Assembly (NCBI GenBank): GCA_024516155.1
Contig: JAJJXM010000002.1
Span: 558,001 to 622,000, forward strand
Reading direction: 5' to 3'
Length of the DNA: 64,000 nucleotides
Source: Pyronema omphalodes
Taxonomy: Eukaryota > Ascomycota > Pezizomycetes > Pezizales > Pyronemataceae
The position numbers and the translations under genes were made by a program. The notes below the pieces were generated by a model that saw only the letters and a list, made by a program, of their open reading frames with translations, had not been told where the DNA came from and did not search any database. Every line of letters starts with the position of its first letter. Position 1 is the stretch's first letter. Shown here piece by piece: positions 45,201 to 53,321 of the stretch.

Positions 45201-46691
45201 CGGAACAATGTCACCAGCCGAACGCGGGGTCGGTTCCTGCTGTTTGGCTGAACCCTGGGATACGGGTTCCCGAACGGAGCCATACTGCTCATCCTGTAGC
45301 GATCCCATGGCGGCGTAAGCGATCCAGTCAAAGTTTCCTTCCGATTCCTCCTCAGCTTCCCCATCTTCCTCGTTTCCATCGGCCTGCATTCGAAAAGGAT
45401 CCTTTTCTGCACCATCCCGGATCCGTTTCCGTTCCTCCTTTATTTCTTCCCCTTCCTCGGGCTGCATTCGAAAAGGGTCGTTCTGTGCAGTTCCCCGGGT
45501 CCGTTTCCGTTCCTCCTTTTCTTCTTTCCCTTCGGGCTGCATTCGAAAAGGATCGTTTTGTGCAGCATCCCGGGACTCTTTCCATTCCTCCTTTTTCCCG
45601 TCCTTTTCCTCCGTCTGCATTCGAAAAGGATCGTTTTGTTCGCTACCTTCGATCTCTTTTCGTTCCTCCTCCTCCTGGTCCTTCTCGACCCTTATTTGAA
45701 GAGGATCACCTTGTCCGTCTTCCCAGGTTCCTTGTGGCTCCTCTTCTTCTTCGTCCTTTCCCATGTCCTCCTCGAACTCCCTTCGAAGGAGATCATCTTG
45801 TGCCCCGACTTGGACCCTTCCTTGTTGCTCCTCTTCCCCCTCTCTTTCCTGGTCCTTTCCGATCCTTCTTCGCCACGGCGCCGCTTCTTGTTCCTTTTTC
45901 CTCGTTCTACTTCCCCAGGTTTCCTTCCTTCCTTCCCAACTTGCTTCGCATATTCTTTCTTCCCTGGCTGCGGCCTGCGCAGTGTCCAGTCGATATTGCT
46001 GAATAGCGTCGTTTTCCGTTACCGTGGTCGCGTGAGGTGAGGTCGAGGTCCCTAGGCACCTCTTAGCGCAACGCGCCGAGTCGAACGTAACTCTTCCCTC
46101 GTTCCTGTCGATACTGGGGTTGTGCGTTCGGAGCCATGGAAGTCCCACAATGATAGGTGAGTTTCCAATCGTGATACAATGCAGCCGAATATCCTCCTGA
46201 TGGTTGTTGATCTGTAATCTTACCATAGCTTCGTGGGTGACTGGTCCACTCGCTATCTCTCGTCCGTCCACTGCCAACACCCTTCGTGGGACGTCCTTCT
46301 TTTTCAACGGAATCCCCACCTTTTCCGCATATTCCTTATCGATGAAGTTCTCCGTCGCTCCACAGTCCACCGTGGCCGTCGTGGTGTGTTCTCGATTATC
46401 TTTTGCTTTTATTACTACTTTCAATATGATCTTTTCATCTCGCCGGTATGGCCCTACGCTCGATATCATGTAGGCTGGTTCCGGATTGTCTGGTTCGGCG
46501 GAACTCTTCGTCCCCAGAAGTCCACCTTGTTTTTTTACTCCTGGGGATCCTCTTTTCCCGCTCTTTCTTCGACTTGTTCCTCGTCGATGTTGGCTTCTGC
46601 CGCCCGGTACGTTCGTCGTTCCCCCATTGGTTTCTTGTGGGGGCATTTGGCGGCATAGTGGCCCGTTTTCCCGCAGTTGAAACACTCGTTG
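42246..46691 (-). CDS. Pol of element F: protease, RT, RNase H, integrase, chromodomain
   Basis: A continuous frame of about 1480 codons in the -1 frame relative to gag, overlapping gag by about 150 nt. From the GTG codon at 46685: protease active site DCGA at residues 107-110; an acidic repeat linker (about 320-430) with recurring NDPFRMQ; RT with YTKLDVRDAYHNL and YLDD at 683-686; RNase H (ETDASDYAIGAV, HDKELLAIVEG, LTDHKNL); integrase HHCC at about 1055-1097 and DDE at about 1126, 1186 and 1232; and a chromodomain at about 1419-1475 (EEWEVEEIVDSRYHRNRLQY). All catalytic residues are present. It is probably made as a Gag-Pol fusion by -1 frameshifting at 46691-46697. Confidence 0.92.
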   Translation of the reverse strand, partial: QRVFQLRENGPLCRQMPPQETNGGTTNVPGGRSQHRRGTSRRKSGKRGSPGVKKQGGLLGTKSSAEPDNPEPAYMISSVGPYRRDEKIILKVVIKAKDNREHTTTATVDCGATENFIDKEYAEKVGIPLKKKDVPRRVLAVDGREIASGPVTHEAMVRLQINNHQEDIRLHCITIGNSPIIVGLPWLRTHNPSIDRNEGRVTFDSARCAKRCLGTSTSPHATTVTENDAIQQYRLDTAQAAAREERICEASWEGRKETWGSRTRKKEQEAAPWRRRIGKDQEREGEEEQQGRVQVGAQDDLLRREFEEDMGKDEEEEEPQGTWEDGQGDPLQIRVEKDQEEEERKEIEGSEQNDPFRMQTEEKDGKKEEWKESRDAAQNDPFRMQPEGKEEKEERKRTRGTAQNDPFRMQPEEGEEIKEERKRIRDGAEKDPFRMQADGNEEDGEAEEESEGNFDWIAYAAMGSLQDEQYGSVREPVSQGSAKQQEPTPRSAGDIVPVEYHDFLHVFDKEEVSGRPPHRHHDHRIPLVKGGVPPFEPLRALDEGRLKTLREYLDTSLEKGWIRRSTSPPGAPIHFVKKKDGTLRLCVDYRGLNEITVKDRTPLPLIGEALDRLSNAKIYTKLDVRDAYHNLRIAKGDEWKTAFRTKYGLFEYLVMPFGLTNAPASFQRWMNEVLSDYLDIFCLAYLDDILIYSDDLQQHQQHVRKVLERVDKVKLRLKASKCEFHTTETEYLGYIISPTGIRMDPEKVRAVAEWREPTNVKGIQSFIGFANFYRRFIRDFSKITAPLTKLTRKDVTWKWDDAAKSAFEQLKRAMISEPILRHFDPTKPLTLETDASDYAIGAVCSQPDDQGILHPLGYFSRKLKDPELNYDIHDKELLAIVEGLNKWGTYCKNTRHKITILTDHKNLEYWTTKKDLNLRQARWAEMLANYDFAITYRPGKLAGKPDILSRESGDSPWEGELKHRQNRERVLLPPQTFWIISAEVMEIQVDEELLKEIQQKTREDQEIQEILRKLRTGEKIDRKVALGLCEEREGLLLYEGLIWVPDDHELRLRLLHDHHDALVAGHPGRARTLELIGRNYYWPQQRQYVNRYVDHCDTCKRIKPVRHAPFGLLKPLQPPSRPWDSVSMDFITGLPSRGGNNALWVIVDRFTKMAHFVACADTMGPKELADGFLRHVVRAHGLPNDIVSDGGSLFTSTFWKRVMGAMGTSRKLSTAFHPETDGQTEHTNATLEQYLRAYCNYQQDDWEKLLPMAEFCYNNTQSETTKVTPFFANYGYHPRFAPSLGKIEGGFPEVAEYVSALTNLHRELQAEIGYAQAAQAEQANRKRHPDPVLREGDRVWLRRKNVKTTRPSSKLDYKLMGPYTILERVGTRAYKLDLPASVKIHPVFQSSLLELAQPTLTPIPGHVQPPPPPIVIEDEEEWEVEEIVDSRYHRNRLQYRVRWTGFPEPDRTWYPSENFTNSPDAIRRFHTTYPRKPAPRL
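45386..45720 (-). repeat. In-frame coding minisatellite in the F pol linker
   Basis: Plus-strand copies of GCATTCGAAAAGG start at 45386, 45464, 45539 and 45617, spaced 78, 75 and 78 bp. A more diverged fifth unit lies near 45697. Every spacing is a multiple of three, so the repeats encode 25-26-residue acidic units around NDPFRMQ and keep pol open. Confidence 0.85.
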
Positions 46692-47617
46692 TTTTTTCGT
46701 CGTTTCTCTTCCTCGGTCCTATCCCTAGGCCTGCCCCTCCGAGTGGCATCCAGTTCCATCGGCTCGGGTTCCGAGAAGGTCGATCCCTGGTGGCCGTTCC
46801 TCGGATGGAAATTCTGGTACTGAGGTTCGAATCGGTTTCGCAGGGTCCGGACATTGAACAGCCGGTTGTCCAATGCAATTGCTTTGTTTGCGAAATCGAT
46901 TATCTTCGTCGGACGGGTCTCGAGGATGGCGAGTTGCCTTTGTACGTCCACATGAAGTCCATCGCTGAACTGATCAATGTAGATTTCGTCGTTGTAACGC
47001 AGGTCCGCGATTATTCTCTGGAACTCGGCCCAATACGCTGCGGCGGACCGATTTCCCTGACGGACATTTTTGAATTTCCTCCTCGCTACTTCCCTTGAAT
47101 CCGCCTCTCCAAATGCTCTCGAGACGGCAGTCTTGAATGCCTCCCAGGTGGTGTACGTGCTCCTCCCCCTCTCGATGGAGGGTTCAATCCATGACCACGC
47201 ATTTCCCCGGCACCGCGAACTGGCGTAATTAACCTTTTTAATATCACTGTCGAACCTGTTCGGTTCACAGTTGAACTTCAGCTCGCACTGAGTTAGGAAA
47301 GCCCGAAGCTTCGTCCTCTCGCCGTGATAGAGTTCGGGATCCTCGACCTTGGGATTACTGGTCGGAGAGGGTCGATAGGTGAGTTGTTGGAACAGTTGTT
47401 GAAGCTGCTCCTGGGTCATCACGACCGAGGGTGGCCTCATACCGCTCGTTCCCTGTTGAGAGGCCATTATGGAGGCTATGTCCTCGGGGATCTGTGCTGG
47501 TCCCGGTGAATCCGGAGTCTGTGGGCGGGATCGGTGTTCGGGGGTTACTGGGCTCGCTGGACCGGTGGCTTCCCTTTCGATAACCTCGCTCAGCTCCTGC
47601 AATCGCAACGGATCCAC
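46535..47617 (-). CDS. Gag of element F
   Basis: An uninterrupted 360-codon frame from ATG 47617 to the stop at 46535. The N-terminal third is Pro/Gln-rich. The capsid-like domain (about residues 90-270) includes DPELYHGERTKLRAFLTQCE and NRSAAAYWAEFQRIIADL. One CCHC zinc knuckle (CFNCGKTGHYAAKC) lies at residues 312-325, followed by an acidic tail. Gag forms the particle and binds genomic RNA. The slippery heptamer for Pol expression lies just before the knuckle, so a Gag-Pol product made there would lack it. Confidence 0.92.
   Translation of the reverse strand: MDPLRLQELSEVIEREATGPASPVTPEHRSRPQTPDSPGPAQIPEDIASIMASQQGTSGMRPPSVVMTQEQLQQLFQQLTYRPSPTSNPKVEDPELYHGERTKLRAFLTQCELKFNCEPNRFDSDIKKVNYASSRCRGNAWSWIEPSIERGRSTYTTWEAFKTAVSRAFGEADSREVARRKFKNVRQGNRSAAAYWAEFQRIIADLRYNDEIYIDQFSDGLHVDVQRQLAILETRPTKIIDFANKAIALDNRLFNVRTLRNRFEPQYQNFHPRNGHQGSTFSEPEPMELDATRRGRPRDRTEEEKRRKNNECFNCGKTGHYAAKCPHKKPMGERRTYRAAEANIDEEQVEERAGKEDPQE
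46691..46697 (-). promoter_or_regulatory. Candidate -1 ribosomal frameshift site A AAA AAC
   Basis: The minus strand reads A AAA AAC in phase with gag codons (CGA AAA AAC). A -1 slip puts ribosomes on CAA at 46691, which enters the pol frame (Q R V F Q L R E). This is the classic X XXY YYZ form and falls at the left end of the gag-pol overlap. Confidence 0.6.
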
Positions 47618-47709
47618 GGTATTGGTTGTTTCTTATTTTTCTTAGTTGTGGTTGAAGCCCTTCGTGCTTCCTTAGTTGTATCGGGTGTCGTTCGGAGGAC
47701 GCAATCAAA

Positions 47710-48456
47710 TGTCAAAATCCGGCTACACACGGCCGACAGGCGATACAACCGTCGGATTGCTATGCAATCGGGTTCGGCTCTGGACTTCTAGGTGAGTTAG
47801 TCACGGGCTCAGGCAGTACTTACCTTGTACACAGGATATCCCTGCAGCGTTGCCTCTGATGGAATCGTCGGATGGGGATCTGGGTGGGGGGATAGGTGGG
47901 TATTCGGGATGGGTAAGTATGTTGGGATGGGCTGGGTTTGCGGTCACGGTTTAGATGATAGAACTGCAGTGTGTAGATAGGATTGTGTAAATAGATAATT
48001 GATTGCGTACTAGACTAATGAAATACAAATGTCCCCTTATATACCTTTGTCCCTGTGCTCATGTGATTTCCCAACTTATCTGACCCGCAGATATTCCATC
48101 CATCATGAGACACCCTTCGCTCCACCGTGACTCCCAAAACCTAACTAAAACACAATACAAACATAAACCAAAACATAATACAAAACATAACCAAAACATA
48201 ATACAAAACATAAGCAAAATACAATACAACACATAAGCAAAACATATTCCAAACCTCGAGGAAACCCTCCTCGTTCCACCCCGCACTTACCCCCTTGTCC
48301 CTCGCTTAACCCTAACTCCTCTCGCCTAGCCCTAGCACCACCTCTTCGCTTAAACCCTAACTGTGACGTACGCCATCCCCAGCGTCACACCCACGAACCA
48401 CAGCCCAGCTGTGGTTACAATCCCTCCCAGAAGCATATCCCTAGCGGTTCGTGACA
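47710..48456 (-). repeat. 5' LTR of element F
   Basis: This 747-bp LTR has the same ends as 40661-41408. The minus-strand TATATAAG box is at 48036-48043. The gag start is about 90 bp downstream of the LTR. Confidence 0.93.
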
Positions 48457-48773
48457 AATACATACAAAAGATTCTAACATTTGCCTAACCGCCGTGATAC
48501 CTAAAATAATACTAATGACAAATACTACCTAACCTATGGAAGTTCCCGGCAAGGGGCCCAGCCCCTTGCCCTACCCCTATTACCTCATTATTGCGTAGCA
48601 GGTTGCTAGGGTCATGGCAACAACCCATAGCCCTGCAGTGGTGACGGCGGAGGCCAGAAGCATGTCACGGGAGCGTTGTGACATTATCCATCTTTGATGG
48701 CCAGGCAAAGTTGCAGCCGAAAGTCCATAAAAGACACAATATCCACCCACCATTTTCTCTAGCATTGACAACT
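48457..48773 (-). pseudogene. 65-bp repeat remnant and relic of an ORF-X-like 3' end
   Basis: The first about 80 bp continue the 65-bp repeat array (TGCCTAACCGCCGTGAT at 48482). From 48771 to 48580 a minus-strand frame ends in SQRSRDMLLASAVTTAGLW, clearly related to the membrane tail of ORF-X (SRTARDMLLGGIVTTAGLW). The TGTCA at about 48690 coincides with the position where the F LTR starts inside ORF-X. This is probably a fragment of the pol-distal end and LTR start of a diverged relative of F. Confidence 0.5.
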
Positions 48774-49518
48774 GTCAGAATCCGGCTACACACGGTCGAC
48801 AGGCGATACAACCGTCGGATTGCTATGCAATCGGGTTCGGCTCTGGACTCCTAGGTGAGTTAGTCACGGGCTCAGGCAGTACTTACCTTGTACACAGGAT
48901 GTCCCTGCGGCGTTGCCTCTGATAGAATCGTTGGATGGGGATCTGGATGGGAGGATAGGTGGGTATTCGGGATGGGCAAGTATGTTGGGATGGGCTGGGT
49001 TTGCGGTCACGGTTTAGATCATAGAACTGCAGTGTGTAGATAGGATTGTGTAGATAGATAATTGATTGCGTACTAGACTAATGAAATACAAATGTCCCCT
49101 TATATACCTTTGTCCCTGTGCTCATGTGATTTCCCAACTTATCTGTCCCGCAGATATTCCATCCATCATGAGACACCCTTCGCTTCGCCGTGACTCCCAA
49201 AACCTAACTAAAACACTATACAAACATAAACCAAAACATAATACAAAACATAAGCAAAACAGACTACAAAACATAAGCAAAACACAATACAAACATAAAC
49301 AAAACATATTCCAAACCTCGAGGAAACCCTCCTCGTTCTTCCCCGCACTTACCCCCTTGTCCCTCGCTTAACCCTAACTCCTCTCGCCTAGCCCTAGCTC
49401 CTCCTCTTCGCTTAAACCCTAACCGTGACGTACGCCATCCCCAGCGTCACACCCACGAACCACAGCCCAGCTGTGGTTACAATCCCTCCTAGAAGCATAT
49501 CCCTAGCGGTTCGTGACA
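48774..49518 (-). mobile_element. Solo LTR of the F family
   Basis: A 745-bp LTR, TGTCAGAATCC...CGTGACA, flanked by a perfect TSD ACAAC (48769-48773 and 49519-49523). It keeps the TATA and CCCTAA motifs and is slightly more diverged than the two LTRs of F. Confidence 0.93.
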
Positions 49519-50075
49519 ACAACCTCATCTGTTTTCACTATGTTACGTATTCATGCCAATACCTGAGGAGGAGAGCCTCAAGTTTTATTTGACATGTGAT
49601 CGATTACTTTACTTCCCAGCATCTTTGGAAAATCCACTGTTATCTATCAAGCGAAGGAAGCATTATTTATCGGACAAACCAATGCATGGACGGACTCTAT
49701 ACCCATATTCACAATGAAGTAGGTGGACTGTGAAAGGTAGGTAGCGTCAGCCGCAATGTACAAGGATGAGATTCATTCTCTTCGTAGCTTTATCTTTGGA
49801 ACGAGCACTATCGCTTGCTGGGAAGGATGTGTCTGAGCGTGGTTGGGAACAATGTCCGTGTGTACACTGAGGACCAAGCACTTAGATACAATCCAGTAAC
49901 GCTGCGCATCGAAGCAACTGTGCCTACGTTGACATTCTCGCTCATTCTTTCCTGTAGATCAAGCTACACAGATTTTGCAATATTATTTTCAGCGATGAAC
50001 ATGAACAATACTCAATCCACATGCCAGATGGTGTTGTAGCACATAGGGGACAATACGAAAAGCCAGGTGTGGAGT

Positions 50076-50357
50076 AAATAGTCACAAAAGAAGTTGTAAC
50101 AAGTGGCAAAAGACGTTGTAATACAAAACAGATTGTTAACGGTCACAACAAAAGTCATAAACAGTGATAAAAGAGGTCGTAAACCATGGCAAAAGTAATC
50201 GTAAACAGGGACCAAAGTAATCTCAAACAGTAACAAAAGGCAATGTACAGGATTGAAACAAGATTTGTGAACAGGGGCAAAATCAATCGTCAATGATGAC
50301 ACCACAAATTGTAAATGATGTGTAACAAGACATTTGAACAGGAACAAAAGGAGTTGT
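50076..50357. repeat. Degenerate 22-bp minisatellite, about 13 units
   Basis: Units of the form AAACAG(N)GACAAAAG followed by about six bases ending GT recur every 22 bp for about 282 bp, with a few units of 18-24 bp. Because 22 is not a multiple of three it is unlikely to be coding. Confidence 0.8.
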
Positions 50358-50675
50358 AAATGGATTGTAAATGCAGAGGATAAAATAGGTTCTAGGAAAT
50401 GCCAAATCAAGTTGTAGACAAGTAATAAATCCAGATTAACATTTAGTGGAAAATTAGTGGATTTATGCAATATTTATGCATCAATTTTATAGGGATTCCA
50501 TGCACCATAGGGAAAGCTATCCACAAACCAAACCAATATCACCAAGATGCTCCGCAGGAACCACAGAAATGCCATCAACCTGTATTTACTCCTTAGAAAA
50601 CTTCCCTCGAGATGTAATAAATTCTCTGCTTTAAATTATTACGTCCCTCTGTTTCTCTCGAGGATTCCAGAGTTT

Positions 50676-50743
50676 TTGTTTTTTCCTGCATGGGCCTTTT
50701 AAGCCTCGGTCAGCGTATGATTCAATAAATAAATAAGTAATTA
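50676..50743 (+). mobile_element. 68-bp 5'-truncated LINE tail
   Basis: The insert contains GCATGGGCCTTTTAAGCCTC, then GCGTATGATTC and an AATA-rich tail. It is flanked by a perfect 13-bp duplication GATTCCAGAGTTT (50663-50675 and 50744-50756). The internal motif matches the 3' end of LINE E (5850-5907), so this is a severely truncated retroinsertion of that family. Confidence 0.85.
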
Positions 50744-52452
50744 GATTCCAGAGTTTCCAGGCCGTTCAAGTACCCGTGACTGCCGGTTTACCATAGACAT
50801 TTTAGTAGTGTCCCGTGTCCCTGGTCAAAAATAAGGTCGCACAAGTCCAGCCTCTGTCATAATGATTTTTTTACTGCAGTTTGCAATTGCTGTTTTTTCC
50901 AACATGTTGTACCATTTTCAGAAACTGATCCCGCTGGATTAGGATAGAGTATCCGTGGTCCATAGCATTTACTGACGCAAGACATGGAGTGCGCTACTCC
51001 TCAGAGTCGAATGCTGATTGTTTTTATATTGAAGGGGGGCAATTGAAGGACATGAACCATGTATTAGCCAGGTATGTCGTTGGCCGTTGTGCATGGTTAG
51101 CCTTCTTAATGCATGCAACACCATCTGATACGGTATATTATATAGCTCGATCTTTGTACAGACAGCGATCACTAACAGGAGAAGGATCGGGAAGGATGCA
51201 TTCTAGTCGGTGAAGAAGAAGCAGTATAGTTTTTGTTTTTGCAACAAATTTCATATAGCTGACTTCAAATCGTGCAATGCATCTGACTTATCTAAGCACA
51301 ACACCATAAGCTGTAGTAAAAAACCGCCGGCTTCGAGTGACCGGTGGTGACGTTAGTCGTGCTCACCCACGGTCACCCGCGGTTCGCCCCGTCCATGGTG
51401 CCTCCAGAACGGCCGGTCCTGGTCGTACTTCAGGACTGGAGCGCTAGTGACGGTACGGTACCATCCACAGCCAGGACGAAACCGGACAGTCCGTGCCAAA
51501 CTCTGATGGTATCTTTGCTCGTTATCCGATTTCACTAACTCAGATTTCCATCTCCATCTTGCGCTTCCTCGCTTTTTCTCCCAAGTGCTAGATCATCCTA
51601 CATCTGACAGAAAGCACTTTACATATCAGATTATCGCAAGTTCTTCAAGGCTTCTCTGAGTTATCCGCTGTCAACTGACAAGCAACACCTGGATCACCCA
51701 TGCACAAGTACTTGGTCACCGGTGTTTATCCAAGTTTTTTGATCTGGTGATTGCATTGGGGAAGCTTCAATAGAAGAGGTACAGAGTTCAGGAGCTAGGA
51801 ACAGGTTATGAGTCAATCATAAAGTCTCACGCATACTGTGAACCTTAGTGTACGCACCTCGGTTGTTTTCACTGTGATCTGCGGTAGCTGCACATACATA
51901 TAACATTCCGGAAATGATGAGCATTGAAAAGCGAAAATCCATCCGGTGAGTTTATGGGGGTAGATAGTAGCTGTCATCAGGGTGATCTTGTCAGCCGTAA
52001 CATGATCGGCGGCGGGGATCACGCGGGGCTTGATATAGAGTGAATTATATAAGGTCCGAAACTTCACTTTGACACTCGGTCGGAGGCATGGAGGCTTGCT
52101 AACGTTGTAGCGTAATGTACTTCCTGCCGTCCCTGTATCGCCCGCTTCAACATGAATGCCTTTGAAGTCTGTAGAACGTAAAATAAATTCGTAATCGCCC
52201 GCTCCAATTCAGTGACTAACTCAGTCACCAGTTGGGAAACACTGCGAAAAAGCGATTAAATATGATAAATACTGACTTTAAAAATTACATAATCGTTCTC
52301 GCCTTACCCAAGGAAAGGCAGGTGTATTATTTATACAGTCAATCGAAGCATATATACTAAACAAACTCCTTCATAGATTTCCAATCCCATTTCCAATACC
52401 AACGCCGGTGTTCCCTTTCTTGCTCTCTATATTTCTTTCATTCTTCGTACTT

Positions 52453-53321
52453 CTAACCCAATCTCGTTCTGCTTGATAATTCTGGCCTTCCGTCATCTGC
52501 TGTGTCTGGACGCTCGGTAGTAGGTGTATTAGGCGTAATAGTTGACATCGGTGAGACAGCTGAGGTAGGTGTGACTGGTACGACCATGGTTTGAATATTG
52601 TTTTTAGGGGCCAGGTGTGCAGGATAGTCTCCTTCCATTTCGACGGGGGGTACTGGTAGTTCAACTGTAATTGTGGGTCAGCGATTACTAACTGATTCGA
52701 AATTCCAACGGACTTACCAGCATTCAAGTAGTTGTGTCCGTAAACTTCGGATGCATGACTGGTGTTTCGCTGATGCCCACTATTACCCACTGCTCCATTT
52801 GCCTTTTCCATCTCTCCCTTTGGTTCCTTTGATTTGCTTTGTCGCCACTTGTAGAAGAAGAATCCGGCCAAGAGTAGTGAAATCACAATCACAACAATAG
52901 GAACGGCAATCTTGACTGCATCCCCCGACGAAGATGAAGCATTCTGAGTTGATTGAGATGAATCGGCATTGGCATTTGAATTAGCATTAGAATTCGAGTT
53001 TGCGGAGTTCGCGTTTTGAGTTTGTACGGGTACGTTTGTTTGTGTAGCTGATGTTGATGGTGCTCCTGGAAATATTTCGGCGACATAACCGTCCGGTGCC
53101 TGAACACAGTATCCACTCGCCACAGACCATTGCGAAAAACAATATTTGGAATCTCCACAGGTGATGACTCGACTCGTATCAAGAGCGTTTGCAACCTCAA
53201 AACATGCTCTGGCGGACTGACAACAAGTTACGCGATCCGACGGAAAGACTGAATTCGAACAATGAATGGCGGCGCGAGAAGCAGCGCACTGCTCCGCCGG
53301 GCTTGGGAGTTGCAGTGACAT
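52453..53321 (-). CDS. Single-pass membrane protein with Cys-rich ectodomain
   Basis: Two exons: 53321-52718 and 52664-52453, giving 271 residues. The 53-nt intron (52665-52717) has GTAAGT and TTACAG ends and a GCTGAC branch-like motif. Splicing gives a Pro/Thr-rich tail ending SSRTRLG; without splicing the frame runs to 52371 with no sensible sequence. Residues 1-80 hold eight Cys (12, 21, 33, 34, 40, 55, 61, 72). An Asn/Ser-rich stretch (100-133) follows, then a transmembrane helix at 137-157 and a basic KWRQSKSK stop-transfer patch. The layout recalls fungal cell-wall stress sensors, but no family is claimed. No signal peptide is seen at this ATG, so a 5' exon may be missing. Confidence 0.7.

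Larger units (their letters stand above)
40661..48456 (-). mobile_element. Element F: intact, young gypsy chromovirus with a third ORF
   Basis: A complete minus-strand LTR retrotransposon of 7796 bp with a perfect TSD AATAC (40656-40660 and 48457-48461). The LTRs are 748 and 747 bp and differ at about seven sites (about 1%). A polypurine tract (GGAGGGGGGAGC) borders the 3' LTR. Gag, Pol and ORF-X are uninterrupted, and all RT, RNase H and integrase catalytic residues are present. It is the best candidate in the window for an element that can still move. Confidence 0.93.
49519..52452. other. Intergenic DNA between retrotransposons and first gene
   Basis: Apart from the 22-bp minisatellite and the 68-bp LINE tail listed separately, no gene or RNA is apparent. 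Short open frames here have no motifs. The stretch is the border between the repeat-filled and gene-bearing parts. Confidence 0.4.

Noticed and set aside
44945..46006. 353-codon Pro/Phe/Ser-rich plus-strand frame
   Set aside because: It is the antisense shadow of the acidic repeat linker in F pol.
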